A stretch of 64,000 nucleotides of DNA. Source: Oscillospiraceae bacterium. Its GTDB lineage: Bacteria; Bacillota; Clostridia; Oscillospirales; Oscillospiraceae. The stretch is taken from the NCBI GenBank assembly GCA_017527825.1, contig JAFXPO010000016.1:1-64000 (forward strand), given 5' to 3'. This document shows, piece after piece, positions 15,994-24,285 of the stretch (position 1 is the stretch's first letter; every line of letters starts with the position of its first letter). The translations under genes were made by a program, and so were the position numbers. Under the pieces are notes generated by a model that saw nothing but the letters and a program-made list of their open reading frames with translations, made no database searches and was not told the origin of the DNA.

Positions 15994-16735
15994 TTATATG
16001 TGCAGTTAATCTTCTCATTTGCTCTTCTGTTGGCATCAAAAAGGACAAGCAGGTCTCTTTAGGTGGGGAAAAGCTTTTGTCTCTCAAAACTAAGAAGAGA
16101 ATGTATCGCACCAATGTGTAATCATAAAAGCTAATTCCCATGTAATCGGTGTCATTTTCATACCGTATCAAATGCAAATGAACCTTATTCCGAAGCCTCT
16201 TCAGGGCTTTAATGTGCGGGAAGGCTTTATATGATAATGACACGAGCTTCTTTTCCTGGACCTTGTTAATCAGATACTCGAAGTCCATCTGAATGTCTTC
16301 AGGAGAGTTCAACCTATACTCAGTCGTAATAATATGTTTCTTTTCAACTCCGTTCTCCTTGAAAGCGTTTGTGTGTACGGGCTTCCCCTGAATTGCCCAT
16401 TCATTTTTCTTTTGATATCCTTTTGAAACTACTAAGTGATGAAAAATTGCTTCAATAATGCCCATCGCCGTAATGATATATGTCTTTATTAGATGAGTCG
16501 CAATTATTTCGTGTAGATGCGCTTGGTCAAACTGCAACTGAATATACTGGAGATATTGAAGTGAATACGCAATATTCTTTCTTACTTCTTTGCTCATTCC
16601 ATACAATGCACCATGTTTTAGTTCAGATTCAAAGCAAGAAACAGCAATCGGATGCCACCTTTCCGAATAATAAACATTACTGTTTTTTTCAAGAATGCTT
16701 TCCAAATCTGACATATCGGCAGGGCGATTAATCAT
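15968..16735 (-). CDS. Unknown helical protein with a HEPN-like RNase motif
   Basis: 255 residues, largely helical by composition. It contains LKRLRNKVHLH, which fits the R-x(4-6)-H signature of HEPN ribonucleases within an alpha-helical context, preceded by a long helix (THLIKTYIITAMGIIEAIFHHL) similar to other HEPN-type folds. HEPN membership is an inference from this motif only. AGGAG precedes ATG 16735 by 9 bases and the gene begins 5 bases after DUF4391. The AT-rich composition contrasts with DUF4391. It might be an abortive-infection effector held within the restriction operon. Confidence 0.6.
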   Translation of the reverse strand: MINRPADMSDLESILEKNSNVYYSERWHPIAVSCFESELKHGALYGMSKEVRKNIAYSLQYLQYIQLQFDQAHLHEIIATHLIKTYIITAMGIIEAIFHHLVVSKGYQKKNEWAIQGKPVHTNAFKENGVEKKHIITTEYRLNSPEDIQMDFEYLINKVQEKKLVSLSYKAFPHIKALKRLRNKVHLHLIRYENDTDYMGISFYDYTLVRYILFLVLRDKSFSPPKETCLSFLMPTEEQMRRLTAHINENRDDEE

Positions 16736-16740
16736 AATTT

Positions 16741-17391
16741 TTACTCCTGTAATTTCTGCTTAAGATTCTGCAACTTCTGATACAACTCAAACCGTTTCTT
16801 CGGCTGCTTCTCCGCGCGTGCCTGCTTTTCGAGCTTGGCAATCTCCTTCTCCAATTTCTGCCTCTGCAAGTCCCGTTCCACCGACGCCTGCAAGTCCTCC
16901 GTCACGCCCGCTTCACCCAACTTGTCCCCGGCAATCTGACGCACAAAGCTCTCATAGACCGCGTCCGTGGTCAGGCCGTCGAGCCGGAGCGGCAACTCAT
17001 CCTCCGGCATCCAGTCGGTGTGGTAATAGGTATCGACCTTGAACGCGTTGACGCCGGACGCCGCGGCCTGCTTATAACCAATCCACGCCTGTGCCTTGCC
17101 GCCGCAGGTCAGCACAAACAGAATGTGATACGGCACCTCGCGGTCGATTTGTCGCAGCACCGCCTCGTCCAGCAAAGGCTCTTTCAGCTGTATCTCGAAC
17201 ACCTCAAGCTCTGTCACCTGCTCGCCCGCGCTGATGTTGAGCGTCGTCGCAGCGAGCTTATTGCGCCAGTAGATGAGCTTTATCTGCTCCACAAACGCGC
17301 GTTTTAGGGCAGGTGAGATGGTCAGATTCTCATAAAACTTCTGCTTGGGTATGCGCGTGTTGAATTCGGTTGCGGCAGGCAGTCCAAGCAT
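16741..17391 (-). CDS. DUF4391 protein
   Basis: 216 residues. The pattern (FNTRIPKQKFYENL near the N-terminus, WRNKLAATTLNI, VFEIQL, then YHILFVLTCGGKAQAWIGYK) fits DUF4391. The last 60 residues are a charged coiled coil. DUF4391 genes are regularly found beside type III-like Mod/Res and SNF2-type helicase genes, so it is probably a structural or adaptor part of that system; its biochemical role is unknown. GAGGAG lies 8 bases before the ATG. Confidence 0.82.
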   Translation of the reverse strand: MLGLPAATEFNTRIPKQKFYENLTISPALKRAFVEQIKLIYWRNKLAATTLNISAGEQVTELEVFEIQLKEPLLDEAVLRQIDREVPYHILFVLTCGGKAQAWIGYKQAAASGVNAFKVDTYYHTDWMPEDELPLRLDGLTTDAVYESFVRQIAGDKLGEAGVTEDLQASVERDLQRQKLEKEIAKLEKQARAEKQPKKRFELYQKLQNLKQKLQE

Positions 17392-17411
17392 GGCGATATC
17401 TCCTCATCTAT

Positions 17412-17804
17412 TCAGTTTCTCTGATTTTGCTCGGCGAGGAAAGCGCCGACCGCCGTGACAAATGCCTTTGCATCTGACAACTGGCGCTCGGCATCGGTCT
17501 TGCTCGCAACGAAGAAGTCCTGATAGTCGGACTTCTCACGGAAGTAGGACGTCCGCTGAATGATTTTAGAGAGGCTGCTATCCATCAGCCCCTCCTTGAT
17601 GAAAGTCTTGTTAAAGAACGCAATAACACCCGAGTGCTTGCGCGAATCAAACCCGTGCAGGCTGTTTGCCGCGCGCATCGCATGGAACACCGCATAATAG
17701 GAGCGGTTCAGCGAGGTTGCGAAATGATGGAATTCGATGTTTTGCTCTGCTTCCCGCAATGCTTCCTGCGCCTTCTCCAGCCGATAAGCCGTTAGGTCGT
17801 TCAT
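17412..17804 (-). CDS. HEPN domain protein (toxin-like partner of the MNT gene)
   Basis: 130 residues of the HEPN family: LNRSYYAVFHAMRAA followed by RKHSGVIAFFNKTFIKEG and YFREKSDYQDF, the typical pattern of the group paired with minimal nucleotidyltransferases. Such pairs act as toxin-antitoxin modules; the HEPN partner is an RNase in several studied cases and is silenced by its MNT partner. ATG 17804 is chosen because it overlaps the MNT stop (ATGA) and has GGAAAG upstream; longer frames enter the MNT gene. Its place inside the helicase/RM operon suggests that it acts as an abortive arm. Confidence 0.85.
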   Translation of the reverse strand: MNDLTAYRLEKAQEALREAEQNIEFHHFATSLNRSYYAVFHAMRAANSLHGFDSRKHSGVIAFFNKTFIKEGLMDSSLSKIIQRTSYFREKSDYQDFFVASKTDAERQLSDAKAFVTAVGAFLAEQNQRN

Positions 17805-18130
17805 GCCGCTTTCCATAGGACAACGCCCTCCTTCCGAATGTTCTGGTAAAAAGGCATTGCCTCCACCCACTTGTCGAACATGGACTGCTCGATATCAATG
17901 GGAGAGAATACCAAATCATGCTTCAGACCAGCTTCTGCGAACCACGTCGCCATCTCGTCAAGCTGCGCGGGTGTCATGGGCGCGCTGAGGAAAAGTGCGA
18001 GGTCAACGTCGCTCTCAGGCGTGTTCTCGCCCCGTGCGGCAGAGCCATATAGCACGACGGACAGCAATTGCTTGCCGAAAACAGAGCGCATTGCGTCGGT
18101 GATTTCGGTTGAAATTTGATTCGAAAGCAT
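17801..18130 (-). CDS. MNT-type nucleotidyltransferase (antitoxin-like)
   Basis: 109 residues, a minimal Pol-beta superfamily nucleotidyltransferase. The signature is intact: VLYGSAARGE then SDVDLALF (G-S and D-x-D). In characterised MNT-HEPN pairs this enzyme AMPylates its HEPN partner and neutralises it. Starts at ATG 18130 with AAGGAG 9 bases before; translationally coupled to the HEPN gene. It lies 74 bases downstream of the helicase gene. Confidence 0.88.
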   Translation of the reverse strand: MLSNQISTEITDAMRSVFGKQLLSVVLYGSAARGENTPESDVDLALFLSAPMTPAQLDEMATWFAEAGLKHDLVFSPIDIEQSMFDKWVEAMPFYQNIRKEGVVLWKAA

Positions 18131-18204
18131 AATAACCCGCTCCTTTTTGCAGATATTCTTCCAGTATCATTATGCCTGCATTTTGGAGAATTATCAAGAG
18201 TCTT

Positions 18205-21200
18205 TTACGGCTGCCGTACCACCAAGAAGCAAATCAATTCGAAGTCGTCCAGTCCAGAAACCGCGGACATCAGCGCAGAGGTGCCGCCGGGCTTGAACAG
18301 GCTATCGATGTCGCTCTCCTCCTTGACGTCCACAATGGAGTTGATAGCTTCGCTTAACAATTCAGAAACCGCGCGCATATCACGGCCGTCGTCGGTCTCC
18401 TTGTTGAACGCGCGGCACAGCTCCATGAACGGCTCGCTCTTGCCGCGGCAGAGCAGCCGCAGCTTGTCCAGCATAGCTTTGGGGTTCAAGTAATCACAAA
18501 CCACCTCGCCGTCCTCGCGGATGTAGACCATGTAGAATGGGTGGATGCGGTTCTGGTCGTCAATATTGACGCTGTCGTTGATATTCTTCAGCACAAACAC
18601 CACGCCCGGAGGCGCGTCCTCGGTGGCGGGGACAACTGCGCTCATGCCGTATGGTGAGTGCTCGACATCGTCGTTGTGCTTCATATACTCCAGCAAGTCG
18701 AGACGAAACTCATTGAGGCCCAAGTCCATGATGGAAATGCCGCTGGACATATCCTCGATATCCACCACCTCGCTTTGGAGCCGTTTGAGCTGGGCGCGGC
18801 GATACTCCAAATCGCCCCGCTCCTCGGGCGTCAGCGGGTTGTCGTCGCCCGTGGCGGTCATGACGGATATCTTCATACGCGTTTCCACACGGCTCTTGAG
18901 GTTGATGTACTCATCCAGCGTCATGTCCGGCCAGAAGTTGACCAGCTGGATGACAGCGTTGCGGCTGCCGATACGGTCAATGCGACCGAACCGCTGAATG
19001 ATGCGGACCGGATTCCAGTGGATGTCGTAGTTGACGCAGTAGTCGCAGTCCTGTAGATTCTGGCCCTCGGAGATACAGTCGGTGGCAATGAGAATGTCGA
19101 GGTTGTGCCTGTCATCAGGAAGTCGGCCCTTGGATACTGGCGAAAACCATGTCAAAACGCTGTTCATGTTGGCAGTCTTCTTTGGGAGCGTCGTCTTTCC
19201 GTCCACCGTGCCGGTGATTTCTCCGACCTCAAGGCCAAAGGCTTCCTTGGCATATGTGCTGACGTTTCTGAATAGGTAGTCCGCCGTGTCAGAGAACGCT
19301 GTGAAAATCAAAATGCGCTTGTTTCCCTCGTTGATGGGATGCTCGACCTTGTCCTGAATCAGCTTAAATAATGTTTGCAATTTGGTATCATGCTCCGGCG
19401 TGATTTCGCTGACCATGTTTAGGAGCAGGTCAAGGTATTCGCAGTCGGATGCCAGTTCCCGGCGCCACGTGACATAGTCCATGTCGGCCAGGTCAATGCG
19501 TACCTTCTTGCCCACGGAAAACAGGTCGGTGTTCTGGTCGTCGTAATCGAAATCCTCCGCTCCGCTTAATTCCAGCATATCCATTGACAGCTGCCCGTCT
19601 TTGTAGTTGTCAATGGCCTCTATGGTGCTGCCAATATAGTCGCGGATACGCTGCACTGTTAAGCGGAAAGCATAGACAGAGCTTTCCAGTCGTTTAAGCA
19701 AATTGATGCTCATGAGTCGGCGGATACCTTGCTCTCGGCCCCGCTGTGAGATGCCGCCTCGTACGGTGCGCTTGGTGCTAAGTTCCTCATATTTTGCAAT
19801 TCGCGAGGGCAGGATATAGTATGACGGAGTATAAATATAGAGGTTCAGTTTGTCCAGAATGCCAAAAATCTCGTTATATGCTATGGCTCTGTTGAGGTCT
19901 GTAAGCTTCGGTGTTAGTGAGACAGGTTTGAGCCGCTCTGGGAATTTGCCGATTTCCTCAGTGTTGTAATACTTCTCAATGTGTCGTCGCGAACGGGCAA
20001 TCGTCACGCTGTCCAGCACCTCGAAGAAGTCAAAGTCCAGTGTCCGCAGCAACGCGTCCGTGGAGCGCCCCTCCGCGGGCAGTTTGCTCCACGCGTTGAA
20101 AGACTTCTGCGCCCCGCGAAATATCTCGTCAATGGATTTGGACGTGTTCAGCTTCTCGTTGATGATGGAGGCGTCCCCTTCGTAGGCAAGCTGAAGCTGG
20201 TTTTTCAAGTCATTGAAGCGATTGTTGACCGGCGTAGCAGAGAGCATCAGCACCTTTGTCTGGACGCCCGCGCGAACAACACGGTTTAATAGGCGGAGAT
20301 AGCGGTTCTCGCGTCCCTCCTCGCCGGACAACTCGCCGCCGTTGCGGAAGTTATGGCTCTCGTCAATGACGACAAGGTCGTAGTTGCCCCAGTTGAGATG
20401 GGCGAGATTGATTCCGTTGGAGTCGCCGCTGTCGCGGCTGAGGTCGGTGTGATACAGCACATCGTAACGAAGGCGGTCCGCTGCGATGGGGTTGTTATCA
20501 TAATTGTGCTTGTATGTGTTCCAGTTCTCCGAGAGCTTCTTCGGGCAGAGTACCAGAACGGACTTGTTTCGGTTTTCGTAGTACTTGACCACCGCCAGCG
20601 CGGTAAAGGTCTTGCCGAGGCCAACACTGTCCGCGAGAATGCAACCGTTGTACTTCTCCAGCTTGTTGATGATAGCGAGAGCCGCATCCTTCTGGAAGTC
20701 ATAGAGCAGATTCCAAATCTTGCTCTGCTTAAAGCCGGTCGCCTCGTTGGGAAGGACATCCTCGGAGATATCATCCAAAAATTCGTTGAAGATGTTGTAA
20801 AGCGTGAAAAAGTATATGAAATCCGGCGCGTTTTCCCGATAGGCGGTGGAGATGCTTTCGATGACAACGTCCGTCACGTCCTGCAAACGCTTTTTATCGT
20901 TCCAAAGCTCGTTAAAGAGCCTGATAAAGTAGTTGGCGGTCTCAAAGCTCTCGGTCTTCTGGACAGGGTAATAGGCATTGTTGCCGCGTTCGCAGCCGAG
21001 GTCGACGGTTGTAAAGCCATTGATGGGCATATAGGTACTCTCGTCCACGGTCATAAAGCCCATCATCTGCTCCTGCGTAACATTGGACTTAAAGCGAACT
21101 TTACGGCGAATCCACTCGGCGCACTCCTTTGCGATGGCTTTCTGCGTCAGCTCATTGCGGAGCTTGACCTCAAACTCAGTGCCGTAGAGACTGCGCTCCC

Positions 21201-21432
21201 GGTTAAGGCGTGGAATATAGAACTCGCGCTTGGCCTTCGGCGTCTTTTCGGTGGTGAAAGTGGGCGAAGTAAAGATAAAGCGCAGCTCGTCGATGCTTTC
21301 GAGCTGCTTTTTCAGCTCCTGATAGGCATAAATGGAAAAGCAGGCCGCAGCGATGGACAATTTGCTGCCTCGTTTCACGCCCTGCTGTAAATCTTCCCGC
21401 ACAGTGCGGTTGATGTTGTCCAGAATCTGCAT
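18205..21432 (-). CDS. SNF2-type helicase with PLD-like N-terminus
   Basis: 1075 residues. The N-terminal 150 residues resemble the phospholipase D-like domain of this helicase group (FSIYAYQELKKQL, INGFTTVDLG), but no H-x-K pair is seen, so that domain is probably not a nuclease. The superfamily 2 core has Walker A DSVGLGKT (268-275), DESHNFRN, LSATPVNN, and the helicase C motifs IATDCISEGQNLQDCD and IQRFGRIDRIGSR. It probably remodels or translocates on DNA in the defence complex. First gene of the minus-strand operon ending with res; an island palindrome lies 87 bases upstream. Confidence 0.88.
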   Translation of the reverse strand: MQILDNINRTVREDLQQGVKRGSKLSIAAACFSIYAYQELKKQLESIDELRFIFTSPTFTTEKTPKAKREFYIPRLNRERSLYGTEFEVKLRNELTQKAIAKECAEWIRRKVRFKSNVTQEQMMGFMTVDESTYMPINGFTTVDLGCERGNNAYYPVQKTESFETANYFIRLFNELWNDKKRLQDVTDVVIESISTAYRENAPDFIYFFTLYNIFNEFLDDISEDVLPNEATGFKQSKIWNLLYDFQKDAALAIINKLEKYNGCILADSVGLGKTFTALAVVKYYENRNKSVLVLCPKKLSENWNTYKHNYDNNPIAADRLRYDVLYHTDLSRDSGDSNGINLAHLNWGNYDLVVIDESHNFRNGGELSGEEGRENRYLRLLNRVVRAGVQTKVLMLSATPVNNRFNDLKNQLQLAYEGDASIINEKLNTSKSIDEIFRGAQKSFNAWSKLPAEGRSTDALLRTLDFDFFEVLDSVTIARSRRHIEKYYNTEEIGKFPERLKPVSLTPKLTDLNRAIAYNEIFGILDKLNLYIYTPSYYILPSRIAKYEELSTKRTVRGGISQRGREQGIRRLMSINLLKRLESSVYAFRLTVQRIRDYIGSTIEAIDNYKDGQLSMDMLELSGAEDFDYDDQNTDLFSVGKKVRIDLADMDYVTWRRELASDCEYLDLLLNMVSEITPEHDTKLQTLFKLIQDKVEHPINEGNKRILIFTAFSDTADYLFRNVSTYAKEAFGLEVGEITGTVDGKTTLPKKTANMNSVLTWFSPVSKGRLPDDRHNLDILIATDCISEGQNLQDCDYCVNYDIHWNPVRIIQRFGRIDRIGSRNAVIQLVNFWPDMTLDEYINLKSRVETRMKISVMTATGDDNPLTPEERGDLEYRRAQLKRLQSEVVDIEDMSSGISIMDLGLNEFRLDLLEYMKHNDDVEHSPYGMSAVVPATEDAPPGVVFVLKNINDSVNIDDQNRIHPFYMVYIREDGEVVCDYLNPKAMLDKLRLLCRGKSEPFMELCRAFNKETDDGRDMRAVSELLSEAINSIVDVKEESDIDSLFKPGGTSALMSAVSGLDDFELICFLVVRQP

Positions 21433-21518
21433 CTTCTAATCCCACCCACGTCATGTTAAATCATTTTTTAATATTACTACAACAAGAAAGAAATAGAAAG
21501 AAATTTTTTGAGGTTCAT

Positions 21519-21533
21519 TGACCAACTTGGTCA
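21519..21533. promoter_or_regulatory. Island palindrome, copy 3
   Basis: TGACCAA-C-TTGGTCA, perfect arms, upstream of the helicase/RM operon. Probable operator of that operon. Confidence 0.6.
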
Positions 21534-21563
21534 TCGTAGAAGCAAATCGTGTTTCAACCGCTA

Positions 21564-21590
21564 AGCGCACGCCGCCACGCGGCGTGCGCT
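21564..21590. repeat. GC-rich inverted repeat
   Basis: AGCGCACGCCGC and GCGGCGTGCGCT with a 3-base loop. No T-run on either side, so not a clear terminator. Confidence 0.45.
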
Positions 21591-21736
21591 CCAGCCAAAC
21601 AATCAGCCAAATGCAATACAGTCTTTCTACCCCGCAAAGCGTAGTAAAATGATTTGCGTTTTACCCCATGCTAAATTATAGGCCAAGCGATTGCGTTAAT
21701 CGTCACAGTATTATTGATAATGTGTGGCCCCGCCAT

Positions 21737-21785
21737 GGCGGTTATTTTTTGCAGCAAGCGCAGCGAGCTGCGGAAAATAACCGCC
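21737..21785. repeat. Long two-part hairpin
   Basis: Outer arms GGCGGTTATTTT and AAAATAACCGCC (12 bp, perfect), an inner GCAGC/GCTGC pair and an 11-base loop. Could be a single-strand origin, protein site or structured RNA. Confidence 0.5.
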
Positions 21786-22030
21786 TATCTCACAAAATTT
21801 GGCTATCTTTCGATTTTTCGCCGGCAGAAGGTTGAGTCTGGATGGAGGTCCTTGTATTATCATATTGTCAAAGTCTTTTTCTCTCTAGTGGCAGCCAGAG
21901 TGTTGATGCCCTAAGTCATGTTTTGTTCGTCTGCACAACTAGCGAATCGTTAGCTTTATCCTTAATCGTTTATCACAGAGTGTCCGCAATGCCAACAGCA
22001 TCGATGTCTTTGTGTTCATCCGAAAAAACC

Positions 22031-22070
22031 AGCCGTGAGGCGCGTAGAATCGCTGCCTCACGGCTGTTTT
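22031..22070. terminator. Bidirectional terminator-like hairpin
   Basis: AGCCGTGAGGC and GCCTCACGGCT, 11-bp stem; GTTTT follows on the plus strand and GGTTTTTT on the minus strand. No coding gene ends here, so it may end an unannotated RNA. Confidence 0.55.
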
Positions 22071-22459
22071 CATATATAGAAGTATTATCCGTCAAAGACC
22101 TCCTTTACAGCCAGCCGTCTGGTAACGGTGCTGCGAGCGACCCCGCAGCCGAAAACTGGGTCATGTGGAGCAGAAACGCCCCCCTTCTTCCCCGTGTTCG
22201 CAGGATAGCGAAACGCAGGCGTCGTTTTGGCAAGACGACAGATACCCCGCAAGCGCCCATTTGAAGCTGATTCACATCATCGCCATTGGTGCGGAGTCAG
22301 ATGTTCTATGCATGGTGCCTGAAGAGAGAGTGGCCTTTCTTCGGTGCATGGGTTCTACATCCCGGCTTTTCTTCTGAAAGTCACGAAAAATGTGTGCCGC
22401 ATTTAACGAACGGGGATGACGCTCCTGCCACAGTGGGGCGCAGTAAGGAGGTTTTAAGT

Positions 22460-23428
22460 ATGGCTAGTATTACACATCAAGTTAAGCAGATGCGATACGA
22501 TTTACGAAAACAATACGCAAAAGAACAGACGGACCGCGACGGAATGTCACTTCCGACAAAAAATATTACGACAGGCACTCGTAAACAGTACTTAAACGCG
22601 GCTGTAAAATTCTGCAAATGGGCAAAAAAGGCCTACGGCTGCAGAACAACAAATGAATGCCAAGCATACATACAGGAATACGCTAATTATCTTGTAACAA
22701 GTGGAAAATCGGCAGCAACCATCCACACCTACATGGCTGGTATCTGCCGCTCTTTTGGGTTACATCTCGACGACTACACCATTCCTACTCGTCGAATTTC
22801 AGAAATCACTCGCTCTCGTGGAAAAAAAGCGGTTGACAGCCGCACTGATGCAAAGCCCGAAGTGTCGCCGCGTCTTTATGCGTTTGCCGCCATAATTGGC
22901 ATCAGACGCAGCGAATACGGTGACCTCAAAGGCGGGAATCTGGTCCGCGACGAGAGTGGATACTCTTGTGTTGAAGTGCTCAACGGAAAGGGCGGCAAGT
23001 ATCAACTTCAGCGCATCCTTGGCGAAGATGTGGATGCTGTCAAAGCATTCTTTTCTGAAGTCAATGCAGACAACTATCTCTTCTCACGCGACGAGCTTGA
23101 TAACAAACTCGACCTACACCGCCTTCGTGCCGAGCAGGCTCAGCGCGCGTACCAACATTACTTGCAACGCATCGAAGATGAGGGGCGGGAGAATCTGACA
23201 AACGAAATCAAATTGCGTTGGAATAAATACAACCACAAAAAGCGCTGGTCTCCGCGCGTTGTCCACGGCACATATTCTCTTCGCGGAAAAAATCGCGAAT
23301 TCGCTCTGCAACACGGTCTGCCAATCGCTTATGACCGGCTGGCGCTGATGGCGGTGAGCGTTTTCCACCTAAGTCACTGGCGCTGCAATGTGACAGTTTG
23401 TAATTATTTGTTAGCTGTAAATGATTAG
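22460..23428 (+). CDS. Divergent tyrosine recombinase
   Basis: 322 residues. A SAM-like core-binding domain (about 40-105) and a reduced catalytic domain. Seen: Arg in IIGIRRSEYGDL, a hairpin Lys in GKGGKYQ, Arg in YSLRGKNR (the box II His seems replaced by Tyr), His in FHLSHWR and a C-terminal Tyr in VCNYL. Probably active, but unlike the two phage-type integrases of this window. ATG 22460 has AAGGAGG 8 bases upstream; the longer frame from 22286 has no ribosome site. The downstream coiled-coil gene may be its partner. Role could be DNA resolution or element maintenance. Confidence 0.75.
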   Translation: MASITHQVKQMRYDLRKQYAKEQTDRDGMSLPTKNITTGTRKQYLNAAVKFCKWAKKAYGCRTTNECQAYIQEYANYLVTSGKSAATIHTYMAGICRSFGLHLDDYTIPTRRISEITRSRGKKAVDSRTDAKPEVSPRLYAFAAIIGIRRSEYGDLKGGNLVRDESGYSCVEVLNGKGGKYQLQRILGEDVDAVKAFFSEVNADNYLFSRDELDNKLDLHRLRAEQAQRAYQHYLQRIEDEGRENLTNEIKLRWNKYNHKKRWSPRVVHGTYSLRGKNREFALQHGLPIAYDRLALMAVSVFHLSHWRCNVTVCNYLLAVND

Positions 23429-23457
23429 CGATGTGTCTCTCTACTTCACAGCTAAAC

Positions 23458-23484
23458 ATCAATTGACCAACTTGGTCAATTGAT
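23458..23484. promoter_or_regulatory. Island palindrome, copy 4 (longest)
   Basis: A perfect 27-bp palindrome centred on C23471, with core ATTGACCAA-C-TTGGTCAAT extended by further matching bases on each side. It lies about 130 bases before the coiled-coil gene and just after the recombinase gene. Confidence 0.7.
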
Positions 23485-23551
23485 AGCTTGCATCTGAATC
23501 GAAATCTAAATAACCTAACTATATACAAGATTGCTCAACTATCTACAAAAG

Positions 23552-23580
23552 TACTACATGTACTACAAGTAATACTTGTA
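23552..23580 (+). promoter_or_regulatory. Repeat cluster before the coiled-coil gene
   Basis: Two direct TACTACA units (23552 and 23561) run into a perfect palindrome TACAAGTA-A-TACTTGTA (23564-23580), ending 31 bases before the start codon. It looks like an autoregulatory or centromere-like binding site. Confidence 0.5.
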
Positions 23581-23611
23581 ACAGAATTATTCCAAATGAA
23601 AGGAGTACACC

Positions 23612-24256
23612 ATGTACAACGAAAACACCCCCACCAGTAACGTAAATGAAGTTCTCGATATGTGTGATGTTGAGGCATCGCCCATCAAGCCCAAGGTCAC
23701 CGCTTGTCGCATCTCCCCGGAAAACAAAAGTCAGCTCGATGAACTGAAACTTAAAACAGGTTCCAAATCTCTTGACAAGCTTATGAAAAAGCTGATAAAC
23801 AACTACACTTTGAATGAGGTCCAAGTCGCTGTACCAAACCGCAGCACCGAAATCGCTGATTTTGAGGCACATGCGAAAGCGCTTATATCCCTTTATGCAG
23901 GCAGTATTGCAACCTGTGAAAATGCAGAATCGCGCATTCGTGAAGAATTCCGTACCGGGCTTGAAGAGAAAGCGAACACTATCCAGCAACTGTCGAAGCA
24001 ACTCACGGAAAAGGAAAACAAGATTGAGTTCCTTGAAAACGAGCTTCAAAAACTGCGCCGCACTGAGGAAACGCTCATTCTTGAACGCGATTCGCTTTCA
24101 GCCCGCATTTCAGCTATGAAAAAAGCCGAAGAGACTGACGAGAAGCTATCTAACCTCCTCGCGATGATGCAGACTCATCTGAACATAATGATATCCAACG
24201 ACATGTTATCTAACGGCGAAGATGCTCTCGTCGAAGCTAATAGCACTAATGTCTAA
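23612..24256 (+). CDS. Putative DNA-binding coiled-coil protein (KfrA-like layout)
   Basis: 214 residues. Residues about 27-70 (ACRISPENKSQLDELKLKTG...LDKLMKKLINNY) resemble a ribbon-helix-helix or similar small DNA-binding region. From about 110 to 170 there is a strong coiled coil (KANTIQQLSKQLTEKENKIE). This layout recalls KfrA-type plasmid proteins that bind repeats before their own gene, and such repeats are present at 23552-23580. AAAGGAG precedes ATG 23612. It follows the divergent recombinase and may assist it or help maintain the element. Function is inferred. Confidence 0.65.
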   Translation: MYNENTPTSNVNEVLDMCDVEASPIKPKVTACRISPENKSQLDELKLKTGSKSLDKLMKKLINNYTLNEVQVAVPNRSTEIADFEAHAKALISLYAGSIATCENAESRIREEFRTGLEEKANTIQQLSKQLTEKENKIEFLENELQKLRRTEETLILERDSLSARISAMKKAEETDEKLSNLLAMMQTHLNIMISNDMLSNGEDALVEANSTNV

Positions 24257-24285
24257 AGTCTCCAAAAGCCTCTTGTATCAAAATC

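Larger units (their letters stand above)
21433..22459. other. 1-kb stretch without a recognised gene
   Basis: Between the divergent helicase and recombinase genes. It contains an island palindrome (21519), a 12-bp inverted repeat (21564-21590), a long hairpin (21737-21785) and a terminator-like hairpin (22031-22065). Short frames at 21714-22377 have no recognisable content. A non-coding RNA or replication/transfer origin would fit, but nothing proves either. Confidence 0.5.

Noticed and set aside
22286..22459. 58-residue N-terminal extension of the divergent recombinase
   Set aside because: A strong AAGGAGG is placed exactly before the inner ATG at 22460; the extension has no family resemblance.
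23552..23580. Start of a CRISPR array
   Set aside because: Repeats are only 7-17 bases, without regular spacers and without cas genes anywhere in the window.
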